Positions 35,021-43,806 of a stretch of 64,000 nt of DNA are shown in pieces. The stretch is taken from contig JAHRCV010000002.1 in the NCBI GenBank assembly GCA_019083985.1, forward strand, positions 431,001 through 495,000. Reading direction: 5' to 3'. A program made the position numbers and the translations under genes. The notes beneath the pieces were generated by a model. The model did not search any database. It saw only the letters and a program-made list of their open reading frames with translations, and had not been told where the DNA came from. Source of the stretch: Rhizobiales bacterium TNE-4. Its GTDB lineage: Bacteria > Pseudomonadota > Alphaproteobacteria > Rhizobiales > Beijerinckiaceae. Position 1 is the stretch's first letter, and each line of letters opens with the position of its first letter.

Positions 35021-36208
35021 ATGACGCTGCATCTTGTTCAGTCCTTCAACCGCATCGGCGAGGAAAACGCCTTCGCCGTGCTCGCCCGCGCCACCGAACT
35101 GCAGCGCCAGGGCAAGGACATCATCAATCTCGGCATCGGCCAGCCCGATTTCCGTACCCCCGAACACATTGTTGAAGCTGCCATCAAGGCGCTGCGTGAT
35201 GGCCATCACGGCTATACGCCTGCCACCGGCATCCTTCCCTTGCGTGAGGCTGTCGCGGCCGATCTTCACAAGCGTTTCAATGTCACTGTTGATCCGGACC
35301 TTGTGATGATTATGCCCGGCGGCAAGGTCACCATGTTCATGGCGATCCTTATGTTCGGTGAGCCAGGTGTGGAAATCATGTACCCCGATCCGGGCTTCCC
35401 GATTTACCGCTCGATGATCGAGTTCACGGGCGCCACGCCGGTGCCCGTGCCGATCCGCGAGGCGAACGGCTTCGCCTTTTCAGCGGATGAAACGCTCGCG
35501 CTCATCACGCCGAAGACGCGGCTTCTGATCGTCAACTCGCCGGCCAACCCCACGGGCGGCGTAACGCCGAAAGCCGAAATCGACAAGCTGATCGCCGGCC
35601 TCGCCAAGTTCCCCGACGTCGCCATCATGTCGGACGAGATCTACGCGCAAATGACCTATGATGGCCTCGCGCATCAGACCTTGCTCGCCTATCCGGAAAT
35701 CCGCGACCGCTTGATCCTGCTCGATGGCTGGTCGAAGACCTACGCCATGACCGGCTGGCGCATGGGCTATTCGGTCTGGCCGAAAATGCTGTACGACGCG
35801 GCGCGCAAACTCGCGGTCAATTCCTTCTCCTGCGTCAACGCATCGGCGCAATATGCCGGGCTCGCCGCGCTGACCGGCCCGCAGGATGAAGTGCACAAAA
35901 TGGTCGCTGAATTCGATGCGCGCCGGAAGATCGTTGTCGAAGGCTTGAACGCTTTGCCAAATGTCTCATGCGCTGTGCCGAAAGGAGCGTTCTACGCTTT
36001 CCCGAACATCAGCAAAACGGGATGGAAAGCGAAGAAGCTCGCTTCGGCCCTGCTCGAAGAGACGGGCGTGGCCACCATTGGTGGGCCCGATTTCGGCGTC
36101 TACGGGGAAGGCTATATCCGCCTCTCCTATGCCAATTCAGCCGAAAATATTCGCCACGCATTGAAGCGCATGGAAGAGTTTCTCACGACGGTCAATCCGC
36201 AACAATGA
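35021..36208 (+). CDS. Class I/II PLP-dependent aminotransferase
   Basis: A 395-residue cytoplasmic transaminase of fold type I. PLP Lys239 is in GWSKTYAMTGWRMGY, with Asn176 (SPANPTGG), Asp205 and Tyr208 (SDEIYAQ), and the phosphate-binding and substrate Arg late in the protein (YIRLSYANS). It resembles aspartate/alanine-type aminotransferases of subgroup I-gamma; amino-acid specificity cannot be read. ATG 35021 with GGGGAGA upstream fits the family start. Its stop overlaps the start of a secreted unknown (ATGA). Confidence 0.92.
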   Translation: MTLHLVQSFNRIGEENAFAVLARATELQRQGKDIINLGIGQPDFRTPEHIVEAAIKALRDGHHGYTPATGILPLREAVAADLHKRFNVTVDPDLVMIMPGGKVTMFMAILMFGEPGVEIMYPDPGFPIYRSMIEFTGATPVPVPIREANGFAFSADETLALITPKTRLLIVNSPANPTGGVTPKAEIDKLIAGLAKFPDVAIMSDEIYAQMTYDGLAHQTLLAYPEIRDRLILLDGWSKTYAMTGWRMGYSVWPKMLYDAARKLAVNSFSCVNASAQYAGLAALTGPQDEVHKMVAEFDARRKIVVEGLNALPNVSCAVPKGAFYAFPNISKTGWKAKKLASALLEETGVATIGGPDFGVYGEGYIRLSYANSAENIRHALKRMEEFLTTVNPQQ

Positions 36209-37131
36209 AACACCGCGCCGCTGCCGCCGCTATCCTTTGGAGCTTCGCTTGCGGCCCGGCCTTGGCCGAGCCTCTGGCGGTGAAACTCGTCAACAAATCG
36301 CATCCAACGCTGTGCGCGGAAGATGACAATGTGCAGATCGATGTGCGCGGCGCGGCGAAGCGTTTCAGCTTGGAAGCAAAGCCCCCGGCGGCGATCGGCA
36401 CGATCGTCGTCGACTCCACTGCACCCGATTTCACCGATTGCATCACCAAGGATGAGCCACCGCAGCCAGGCAGCGAGCGTCTGCGCGTCATCCTGCATGA
36501 GGATGAGCAGTCCATGCTTGTCGGCTATCGTGTGACGGGCTTTTGGCGGCGCGCTGAAGTGCCGCTCAAAGTGCGCGATACGGTGACGCATCAATTGCAA
36601 TTGGTGCAACTCTTCGTAAAGACACCGAAAGGCCCTTACGAATATCTTGTTCTCTATCCACTTGATGGCTATTGGCGCGCCCGGCCGCTGCCGCCTGCAC
36701 GGCTCGAACAAGTCGCCTATGGTACATCCTTTCTCGTCGGCCCGGTTGAACAAAAAGAGCGGCCTTACGTGCCGCTCAAGGACATTGCCTACGACCCGCA
36801 AACGCGCCGTTTCACGCTGCAGTTCGAAAAAGGTGGCAGCGCCACGCTGACCGTTGCACCGCCCACGGAGCAGACGGCCAAAATCGATATAGCGCTGTCC
36901 CATGAAGTGCGCGGGAAGCCCTTCCTGACCTTCCGTTCCATGTATGTGACCGAGAGCAATGCGGACTCAGCACGCGTGGAATGGAAAACGCCCGGTGCCA
37001 AAGGTTGGCGGGAAGCGCCCGTGATGCAATTCAAGGGCGGTGAAGCGACCACATTCCGGCTGGGCCGCGTTGTGCCATCACGGCACAATACCAGCGCACC
37101 GGATATGTTTGCCGGTCCGTTCGTGAAATAA
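36205..37131 (+). CDS. Unknown secreted protein coupled to the aminotransferase gene
   Basis: A 308-residue protein with a signal peptide (MKHRAAAAAILWSFACGPALA) and no family I can name. The mature part looks beta-rich with many charged residues and two cysteines early (PTLCAEDD and FTDCITKDEP) that could pair in the periplasm. Its ATG overlaps the aminotransferase stop as ATGA; an open frame continues upstream through the aminotransferase but there has no start support. It is convergent with the KDPG aldolase gene, their stops being adjacent. Confidence 0.75.
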   Translation: MKHRAAAAAILWSFACGPALAEPLAVKLVNKSHPTLCAEDDNVQIDVRGAAKRFSLEAKPPAAIGTIVVDSTAPDFTDCITKDEPPQPGSERLRVILHEDEQSMLVGYRVTGFWRRAEVPLKVRDTVTHQLQLVQLFVKTPKGPYEYLVLYPLDGYWRARPLPPARLEQVAYGTSFLVGPVEQKERPYVPLKDIAYDPQTRRFTLQFEKGGSATLTVAPPTEQTAKIDIALSHEVRGKPFLTFRSMYVTESNADSARVEWKTPGAKGWREAPVMQFKGGEATTFRLGRVVPSRHNTSAPDMFAGPFVK

Positions 37132-37779
37132 TCAGCGGCCTGCGGCGGCGCAGGCTTCGCGCGCCAGCTTGGTGATCGTCGCAAAATCACCCGCTTTCAA
37201 CGCGGCGCTGGGCACGACCCATGAACCGCCGACGCAGAGCACATTCGGCAGGGCGAGATAATCTTTCGCTTTCGCCGCGTCGATGCCGCCCGTCGGGCAG
37301 AAGCGCAAATCGGGCAGTGGCCCATAAACCGCTTTCAAAAAGGCGGTACCGCCCGATGCTTCGGCGGGAAAGAATTTGAGAAGTTGGTAACCCGCTTCCT
37401 GCGCAACCATCGCTTCGCTGGCTGTGGCAACGCCCGGCAGCAAGCCCATTCCAGCAACATCAGCCGCTTCGAGCAAAGCCGGCGTTGCACCAGGACTGAC
37501 AGCAAAGATTGCACCGGCCCGTTGTGCATCGCGCAATTGCTCGCGATTGAGAACAGTGCCAGCCCCAACGAGGGCACCCGGCACATCACGCGCCACCGCT
37601 TCGATTGCTGCCAAAGCAGGCTTGGTCCGCAACGTGATTTCGATGGCAGGCAATCCGCCTTCAACAAGTGCGCGCGCTAAAGGGACGGCATGCGCAACAT
37701 CATCAATGGTGAGTACGGGGATCACCGGGCCCGCCCGCATCACGCGCTCCAATTGGGCATCCCGCTCGCGCATCGTCAT
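37132..37779 (-). CDS. eda: KDPG/KHG aldolase
   Basis: A 215-residue class I aldolase splitting 2-keto-3-deoxy-6-phosphogluconate to pyruvate and glyceraldehyde-3-phosphate (Entner-Doudoroff pathway). Schiff-base Lys135 is in LLKFFPAEASGG; Glu47 and Arg51 are in IEITLRT, in agreement with the E. coli enzyme's Glu45/Arg49/Lys133. GAGTVL and CPTGGI binding motifs are present. ATG 37779 follows GAGGAG; a second ATG lies six bases inside. No edd is adjacent; related sugar-acid aldolase activity is possible. Confidence 0.93.
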   Translation of the reverse strand: MTMRERDAQLERVMRAGPVIPVLTIDDVAHAVPLARALVEGGLPAIEITLRTKPALAAIEAVARDVPGALVGAGTVLNREQLRDAQRAGAIFAVSPGATPALLEAADVAGMGLLPGVATASEAMVAQEAGYQLLKFFPAEASGGTAFLKAVYGPLPDLRFCPTGGIDAAKAKDYLALPNVLCVGGSWVVPSAALKAGDFATITKLAREACAAAGR

Positions 37780-37819
37780 TGCATTCACTCCTCGCCTGCG
37801 AAGCGCGAGGGAATAGAAA

Positions 37820-37847
37820 GAGGGCGGCGAAGTCAATCGCCGCCCTC
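37820..37847 (-). terminator. Terminator after the RND efflux operon
   Basis: On the minus strand GAGGGCGGCGA-TTGACT-TCGCCGCCCTC forms a perfect 11-bp stem with a six-base loop, followed by CTTTCTATT, a short T-rich stretch. It starts five bases after the RND pump stop and separates that operon from eda. Confidence 0.75.
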
Positions 37848-37851
37848 ACTG

Positions 37852-40800
37852 TCACTCGGCCGGATGCGTGACCGTTTTTGAGCCCAAACGCCATTTCCGT
37901 CGTGCAAGCGTAACCCAGCCGGGGCGCCATTCACCCAAGCGCGCAATCACGAGCAGGGCCGCTGGCGTCACAACCAGCGTCAACAAGGTCGCGAAGCCGA
38001 GGCCGAACACGATGGCGGTTGAGAGATGCACCCACCACTGCGTTGAAGGCGCGCCCACGGCAATCGAGCGATGGACGAAATCGATATTAACGCCGAAGGC
38101 AATCGCCAGCACACCGAGAATGGCCGTGATCGCCGTCAACGCCACCGGCCGCGCACGTTCGCGGCAGGTTTCGATCACAGCATCATAAGCCTTCCAGCCT
38201 TCGCGCCTGAGGCGGTCATACGTATCGATCAACACGATATTGTTGTTCACGATCACCCCCGCATTGGCGATGATGCCGATGCCAGTCATCACGACGCCGA
38301 ACGCTTGGCCCATGATGATGAGGCCGAGCAACACGCCTATCGTTGACAAGATAACCGCCGACAGCACCAACAACACGGATGTAAACTTGTTGAATTGTGC
38401 AAGCAGGATCGCGAAAATCAGGAAGATCGCGGTCCCGAACGCTTTCGAGAGGAAGGCCCCCGCTTTGGCGCGCTCTTCATCTTCACCCTTCATGCGGAAG
38501 GTTACACCGGGCCCCAGATCCATCGCACGCAGATCACGCATGATCTCCTGCTGCACGGCCGCCGATTGAACGCCTTCGGCCAGATTGGACGAGACCGTTA
38601 CGACACGCTGGCCACCAACGCGATTGATCATGCCGACGCGACGGGTCGCCTCACGTGTCACGAAATTACCAACTGGCACATAGCCCGCTGGCGTATTCAT
38701 GCGGAGTTCATCAATTTCATCAAGCGTACGCCGGTCTTCTGGAAAACGGAGAATGATATCGACCGACTTGTCAGTATCGTTCGGACGATATTCCGTGATC
38801 TTCAACCCGTTCGTGATGAGTTGCACCGCATTACCGACAGTGAGGGCGCTCGCGCCATATTTGGCAGCCTCCGCCTTATCGACGCGAATGGTCCAATCGA
38901 TGCCGGGCAATTGCTGCCCATCATCGAGGTCGCGGATCTCAGGCTTTTTCTCAAGATAAGCCGCAACCTTGCGAGCGGCAGGGTCAAGCAGATCCGGATC
39001 AAGTGCGGTCAATTGCACCTGAATGGGTTTACCCGTCGGCGGCCCAGCGCGCGGCGCTGTTACCTCGATGTTCACACCGGATATATCCGCCGTCCGGTGA
39101 CGAATATCATCCATGATTTCATGCGCTGGGCGACGCTTCTGCCAGTCGACGAATTCAAACTGGATCGTACCGATATTGTCTTCGGTGACTTCATTGTTGC
39201 CCTTCTGGCCTTCGCCCGAACGCGCATAAACGGTACGCAATTCCGTCATCGGCAGAATGCGTTCCTCGACCTTGCGGACGAGCGCATCTTTCTCGGCAAG
39301 CGAGAGATTGCCGCGCGCACGGATCTGCACAACGCCGTAATCAGGCTCGACATTGGGGAAGAATTCGACACCCTTGCCAAGCTTGCCATAACCGAAAATG
39401 ACGACAAAAAGCAGTGCAATCGTCGCACCAATCGTCACCAAGGGCCGCTTCAGCGAGAGGGTTACAACCCTCATATAGGGGCCATCCATCTTGGCGCGGT
39501 CATCGTGGATTTCTGGCGCACGCCCAAGCAGGGCACCCAAGGTCGGCGTAAAGAACAAGGCGACCACCAGCGAAGCCGACAGGGTCGCGATCAGGGTGAG
39601 CGGCATGTATTTCATGAACTGGCCAACAATGCCGGGCCAGAACAGAAGCGGCGAGAACGCCGCGATGCGTGTCAGCGTGGAGGAGATCACAGGCCCCGCC
39701 ATGCGCTTCGCCGCGAGCGTATAGGCCTGAGCCGCCGGCATCCCCTCGCCCATGCGGCGCTCAGCATATTCCGACACGATGATCGCATCGTCGACGAGCA
39801 TGCCGACGGCCAGGATCAGCGAAAACAGCACGACAATGTTGACGGTAAGACCCGCCATTTGCAGCGCCAAAATACCTGTGAGGAAGGAGGCGGGAATGGC
39901 GATGCCAATAAAGATCGACGCACGTCCGCCCAGCGTGACCAGCATGATGACAAAGACGAGCAGCACAGCCGTAATCACGCTGTTCTGCAGTTCATGCAAC
40001 ATGTCACGGATCGTCTTCGACTTGTCCTGCGTGAAAGAGACTTCGATGCTCGAGGGCCAAGTCTTCTGCAATTCGGCGATGACATATTTCACCGCATCGA
40101 CCGTCTCAATCAGATTGGCGCCGGTGCGCTTGGAGACTTCGATAGCAACACCAGGCTGCCCATTAAACCGCGTGATCGAGGTTGCGTCTTTGAAGGTAGG
40201 ACGAACTTCGGCAACATCGCCTAATTGCACGCTTGCGCCCGAAGACGCTGTCAGCGGCAACTTCAGAACATCTTCTGGCTTTTCGATCAGCGCCGGAACC
40301 TTGACGGCAAAGCGGCCCGATCCACCTTCCATCGCGCCCGCCGTCACAAGACTATTGCCCGCGGATGTACCAGCGGCGAGATCCGCCAAGGAGACGCCGT
40401 AAGCACGCAAGAGGCTTGGCTCGGCAATGATCTCCACCACCTCATCGCGCGTGCCGCGCAATTCGGCAGAAAGAACACCGGGGACTTGCTCAAGCGCATT
40501 CTTGGCCGAACGCGCCACGCGCAAAAGCGTACGTTCCGGCACATTGCCGCGGAGGCCTACGACAAGAACAGGATAGAGCGACAAATTGACTTCGCGCACG
40601 GTAGGTTGGTCAGCATCGCGTGGAAGATCGCGCTTAGCGTCATCGACCTTGGCGCGCACATCAGCGAGTGCTTTCGAGGCGTCGAACCCAGCCTCGAATT
40701 CAAGCAGCACATAGCCCCCGCCTTCAAAGGCGGTCGAACGCATTTCCTTGACGTTGTTGACGCTCTTGAGCTGCGTTTCCATCGGCCGCAACAACAGCCG

Positions 40801-40980
40801 TTCGGAATCTTCCGGGCTGATGCCACGTTGGCTCAATTGCACATAAACGATCGGAACCTTCACATCCGGTTCCGATTCCTTCGGAATGGTCACATAGGCA
40901 GAAAAACCCGCAACCAGCAGGAAGAGCAACAGCGCCAGCGTGAGGCGCGCATGGGAGACGGCGTAATTGATCGGGTTCAT
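37852..40980 (-). CDS. RND efflux pump, inner-membrane permease (AcrB/MexB superfamily)
   Basis: A 1042-residue proton-driven exporter with the RND architecture: helix 1 (LTLALLLFLLVAGFSAYVTI), large periplasmic loop, helices 2-6, a second loop and helices 8-12. The proton-relay pair is seen in helix 4 as GMLVDDAIIVSEYAERRMGEG (written here in part) with adjacent Asp-Asp. The opening PKESEPDVKVPIVYVQL places it in the hydrophobe/amphiphile exporters with shorter loops rather than heavy-metal CusA types. It follows the adaptor gene by 8 bases; no outer-membrane channel gene is nearby, so it must borrow a TolC-like protein. Confidence 0.95.
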   Translation of the reverse strand: MNPINYAVSHARLTLALLLFLLVAGFSAYVTIPKESEPDVKVPIVYVQLSQRGISPEDSERLLLRPMETQLKSVNNVKEMRSTAFEGGGYVLLEFEAGFDASKALADVRAKVDDAKRDLPRDADQPTVREVNLSLYPVLVVGLRGNVPERTLLRVARSAKNALEQVPGVLSAELRGTRDEVVEIIAEPSLLRAYGVSLADLAAGTSAGNSLVTAGAMEGGSGRFAVKVPALIEKPEDVLKLPLTASSGASVQLGDVAEVRPTFKDATSITRFNGQPGVAIEVSKRTGANLIETVDAVKYVIAELQKTWPSSIEVSFTQDKSKTIRDMLHELQNSVITAVLLVFVIMLVTLGGRASIFIGIAIPASFLTGILALQMAGLTVNIVVLFSLILAVGMLVDDAIIVSEYAERRMGEGMPAAQAYTLAAKRMAGPVISSTLTRIAAFSPLLFWPGIVGQFMKYMPLTLIATLSASLVVALFFTPTLGALLGRAPEIHDDRAKMDGPYMRVVTLSLKRPLVTIGATIALLFVVIFGYGKLGKGVEFFPNVEPDYGVVQIRARGNLSLAEKDALVRKVEERILPMTELRTVYARSGEGQKGNNEVTEDNIGTIQFEFVDWQKRRPAHEIMDDIRHRTADISGVNIEVTAPRAGPPTGKPIQVQLTALDPDLLDPAARKVAAYLEKKPEIRDLDDGQQLPGIDWTIRVDKAEAAKYGASALTVGNAVQLITNGLKITEYRPNDTDKSVDIILRFPEDRRTLDEIDELRMNTPAGYVPVGNFVTREATRRVGMINRVGGQRVVTVSSNLAEGVQSAAVQQEIMRDLRAMDLGPGVTFRMKGEDEERAKAGAFLSKAFGTAIFLIFAILLAQFNKFTSVLLVLSAVILSTIGVLLGLIIMGQAFGVVMTGIGIIANAGVIVNNNIVLIDTYDRLRREGWKAYDAVIETCRERARPVALTAITAILGVLAIAFGVNIDFVHRSIAVGAPSTQWWVHLSTAIVFGLGFATLLTLVVTPAALLVIARLGEWRPGWVTLARRKWRLGSKTVTHPAE

Positions 40981-40988
40981 AGCACGCC

Positions 40989-42056
40989 TCAGGATTGCGC
41001 CGCCGGAACAGGTTCGACCTTCTGGCCTTCTTTGACGAAGTCCTGTCCCTGCACGATGAGACGCGTGCCATCAGGAATGCCCGAGACCCAGAGATATTGC
41101 GTTTCATCCTCCACGAGACTGACAGGAATGAACATGACGACATCCTTGGCATCAACGGCGCGGACACCGAGCTTCCCTTCTGCGGAGAAGGTGAGAACCG
41201 AGCGCGGCACGCGCGTGGCAGGCACCGCGGCAAGCCACAACGACACTTCTGCCGTCACACCATCGGGGATTTTGCGATCGGGATTCGGCAGTCCGACGTC
41301 GACGCGATATGTCCGCGTCTGCGGGCTCGCGCGGTTCGACACGAAACGCACTTGTCCTTTATACGATTGGCCTGTGACGAGCTTCACTTCCGCGCGATCG
41401 CCTTCGCGTACGCTCCCCAACCGGCGCTCTGAAATTTCGACGACGGCCAGCATCGGATCAAGCGCGAGAACTTCAGCGACAGGTGCACCCGGCTGCAAGG
41501 CCTGACCCACAACGACAGGAACATCGTTGACGAAGCCGGAAATCGGCGCTGTGACATTGCCACGATCTCGTTCGGCAATGGCCAAGGCAAGCGCCGCCTC
41601 AGCACCCTTCAAGTCAGCTTCTAATTGCGCTGCGTTTAGTTTCGGCAGATTTCCGGTTTCAATCAACGCGCGGCGTGCTTCGAATTCACGCTTACGCTGA
41701 TCAACGCGTGCTTGTGCCTGCGTGACATTGGCTTCACGCGCTTCGTCTGAGAGGATGGCAAGCACATCGCCTTCCTTCACTTCCGACCCGCGACGGACCT
41801 TGAGATCTGTGACAACGCCACTTGTGCGGGCCACCGCCGTTGTCCGGCGATCGGCTTCGGTGCGGCCCGAAACATTCAGCTTGCGTGAGCGCTCAACGGT
41901 TTCCGCCTTTACGACAGCCACACGAAAGAGTTTCTGCTCTGGCTGCGCGCTCTGGCCTGCGGCATTCGCATCAGTCTTGGAACCGAAATGACCAGATCCG
42001 ATCCAGAGTGCAGCCCCAAGAACGAGGATGAGCGCAATAATGCGACTTGAGAACAT
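40989..42056 (-). CDS. RND periplasmic adaptor (membrane fusion protein)
   Basis: A 355-residue HlyD/AcrA-type protein anchored by an N-terminal helix (RIIALILVLGAALWIGSG). It shows the barrel-sandwich (RTSGVVTDLKVRRGSEVKEGD as two parts: SGVVTDLKVRRG and SEVKEGDVL), an alpha-hairpin coiled coil (QARVDQRKREFEARRALIE), then the second lipoyl half and a beta-barrel domain. It bridges pump and outer-membrane channel. No lipobox Cys is present. The gene lies between tetR and the pump with short gaps. Confidence 0.93.
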   Translation of the reverse strand: MFSSRIIALILVLGAALWIGSGHFGSKTDANAAGQSAQPEQKLFRVAVVKAETVERSRKLNVSGRTEADRRTTAVARTSGVVTDLKVRRGSEVKEGDVLAILSDEAREANVTQAQARVDQRKREFEARRALIETGNLPKLNAAQLEADLKGAEAALALAIAERDRGNVTAPISGFVNDVPVVVGQALQPGAPVAEVLALDPMLAVVEISERRLGSVREGDRAEVKLVTGQSYKGQVRFVSNRASPQTRTYRVDVGLPNPDRKIPDGVTAEVSLWLAAVPATRVPRSVLTFSAEGKLGVRAVDAKDVVMFIPVSLVEDETQYLWVSGIPDGTRLIVQGQDFVKEGQKVEPVPAAQS

Positions 42057-42067
42057 GAGACGACTCC

Positions 42068-42721
42068 TCAGGGATGCGCTGCGTGCAGCACATCATCGCG
42101 CACTGCAGCGGAAGTTGGATTGAATGCGATTTGGCCGGCGAGGGCCGCGCGTGTGGCAGCGAGGACAGCCGCAACCGCCCATTCGCCGTCAAAATCAGGT
42201 TCAAGCGCGCGACGCTTGAAGAGACCGTCGACCAACGTGCCGATCAGGCGCGCGACCGCGTCTAGATCGACGCCGGGCGCGACGCCGCCTTGCTGTTTCA
42301 GTTTCTGGAGGACGTCGCAAAGCCCTTCATGGACCGCTGCTTCAATCCCGCGGATCATGGCACCCACGGCAGGATTGCGCGCGGCTTCCGACCAGATTTC
42401 GAGTGCCATCACAGCAGCGCCGCACGGCTCATCGATCAGATGTTTGCGTGCGAGCCCTTCCAGAGCAGCCAACATGTCAGGCGCGTCGTGAATGCTGGCA
42501 AAGTCCTGCAGGATCCGGGCACGGTCACGCTCGGTCATGCCTGCAATCAACGCGTCCTTCGAGGCAAAGTAGCGGTAGATATTGGCCGGGCTCATGCCCG
42601 CCTCAGCCGCGACGTCCTGCATCGTGGTCTGATGAAAGCCCGTGCGTGCACAGCACAGCTGGGCCGCATCCAAAATCTGATGCCGCCGGTCTTCGTGCAG
42701 AATTTCGTTCGCTTTACGCAT
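42068..42721 (-). CDS. TetR-family repressor of the RND efflux operon
   Basis: A 217-residue regulator with an N-terminal helix-turn-helix (TTMQDVAAEAGMSPANIYRYFASKDAL in family position, residues about 30-56) and a C-terminal ligand domain. It is the first gene of the tetR-adaptor-pump operon. A perfect palindrome sits within its own promoter, predicting autorepression and control of the pump, with release by a drug-like ligand. The -10 box ends only six bases before the ATG, so the message may begin at the start codon (leaderless). No ribosome-binding site is seen in front of the ATG. Confidence 0.92.
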   Translation of the reverse strand: MRKANEILHEDRRHQILDAAQLCCARTGFHQTTMQDVAAEAGMSPANIYRYFASKDALIAGMTERDRARILQDFASIHDAPDMLAALEGLARKHLIDEPCGAAVMALEIWSEAARNPAVGAMIRGIEAAVHEGLCDVLQKLKQQGGVAPGVDLDAVARLIGTLVDGLFKRRALEPDFDGEWAVAAVLAATRAALAGQIAFNPTSAAVRDDVLHAAHP

Positions 42722-42727
42722 GGCAAA

Positions 42728-42756
42728 AGTATAGTGAATGAACGTTCATTTATCAA
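42728..42756 (-). promoter_or_regulatory. tetR promoter with palindromic operator in the spacer
   Basis: On the minus strand TTGATA (42756-42751), a 17-base spacer and TATACT (42733-42728) make a strong promoter. The perfect 14-base palindrome AATGAACGTTCATT (42737-42750) fills the spacer. Transcription would start about at the A of the tetR ATG. Confidence 0.75.
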
Positions 42757-42849
42757 GCTCATTATGGGTTATTGCGCACAATAAAGCCATTTAAGCCGGT
42801 TAGAAGTGAAGGGGCTTGCCGCCGTCCCATGACATGCTGTTGATCGGGC

Positions 42850-43746
42850 ATGGCAACCTCACCGTTTACGCACAATGTCACGATCGGATCAGGTGATCTC
42901 AGTGTGACGATCAGCCCCGTCGGCGCAGAGCTCAAATCGTTGCGCTACAAGGGCAAGGAATGGCTCTGGCAGGGCGACACGGCATCCTGGCCGCGCCAGG
43001 CACCGGTCTTATTCCCGCATTGCGGGCGGACAGCGGGGCGCACCATCCGCGTGGGTGGCACCCTCTATCCCGATCAACCGATCCATGGTTTTGCCCCCAC
43101 CAGCGCCTTCGCCATCACGCGCAGAAGCGAAACGCAGGCGGTTTTCACGCTGACCGACACGCCAGAAACGCGCGCGCTCTACCCTTTCGCCTTCAAGCTT
43201 GAGGTTCATTTCACGGTTCGCGATGGCGCGCTGGAACAGGCCATCATTTGCACGAATATGGGCCCTGAGCGGATGCCGATGGCTGCGGGGTTTCACCCGG
43301 GCTTTGTTTGGCCGCTTCCCGGCGCAGGGCCAAAGGCCGACCACCGCCTCATTTTCGAGAACGATGAGCCTCATCCGATCGCGTTGCCCAATGCGGATGG
43401 GTTGATGGGTGGAGCGACGCTCCCCTCGCCGGTCAGGAACCGGATGGTCGCGCTCGACGATCACCTCTTTTGCGCGGGATCGGCGATCTTCGATCAGATC
43501 GAAAGCCGCTCCGTCTGGTTCGGTGTGCCGGGCCAGCCGGGCCTCACTATAGATTTCGACACTCCGGTTCTTGTGTTGTGGCGCTGGCCCGGGCCCGGCG
43601 AGGCCGATTATCTCTGCATCGAGCCATGGGCTGGCCTCCCTGACCCGGCTGGCTTTACAGCCGAACTGGCTGACAAGCCTGGCATCACCTGTCTTGCGCC
43701 CGGCGAAACCCAACGTTGGACAATGCGGCTTAAACCTGAGGCATAG
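42850..43746 (+). CDS. Aldose 1-epimerase family protein (galactose mutarotase-like)
   Basis: A 298-residue beta-sandwich protein of the aldose-epimerase superfamily; such enzymes interconvert the anomers of sugars or hexose-6-phosphates. Seen: SPVGAELKSLRYKGKEWLWQGD, a cluster PVLFPHCGRTAGRTI, HGFAPTSAF (conserved His/Gly), AGFHPGFVWPL (catalytic His) and CIEPWAGLPD (Glu and Trp of the active site). It is divergent from tetR with 128 bases between and lies 60 bases before the MscS gene. Sugar specificity is unknown. Confidence 0.88.
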   Translation: MATSPFTHNVTIGSGDLSVTISPVGAELKSLRYKGKEWLWQGDTASWPRQAPVLFPHCGRTAGRTIRVGGTLYPDQPIHGFAPTSAFAITRRSETQAVFTLTDTPETRALYPFAFKLEVHFTVRDGALEQAIICTNMGPERMPMAAGFHPGFVWPLPGAGPKADHRLIFENDEPHPIALPNADGLMGGATLPSPVRNRMVALDDHLFCAGSAIFDQIESRSVWFGVPGQPGLTIDFDTPVLVLWRWPGPGEADYLCIEPWAGLPDPAGFTAELADKPGITCLAPGETQRWTMRLKPEA

Positions 43747-43806
43747 GCAGCACTGCGCCCCATGTGCTAGGGTCCCCCCCTCTTTTGGAACCGGATTTTT
43801 AGACCC

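Noticed and set aside
38395..40224. A 609-codon open frame antisense to the RND pump gene
   Set aside because: It lies wholly opposite a conserved gene, its product is rich in Arg/His without family features, and long antisense frames are expected from the codon bias of GC-rich genomes.
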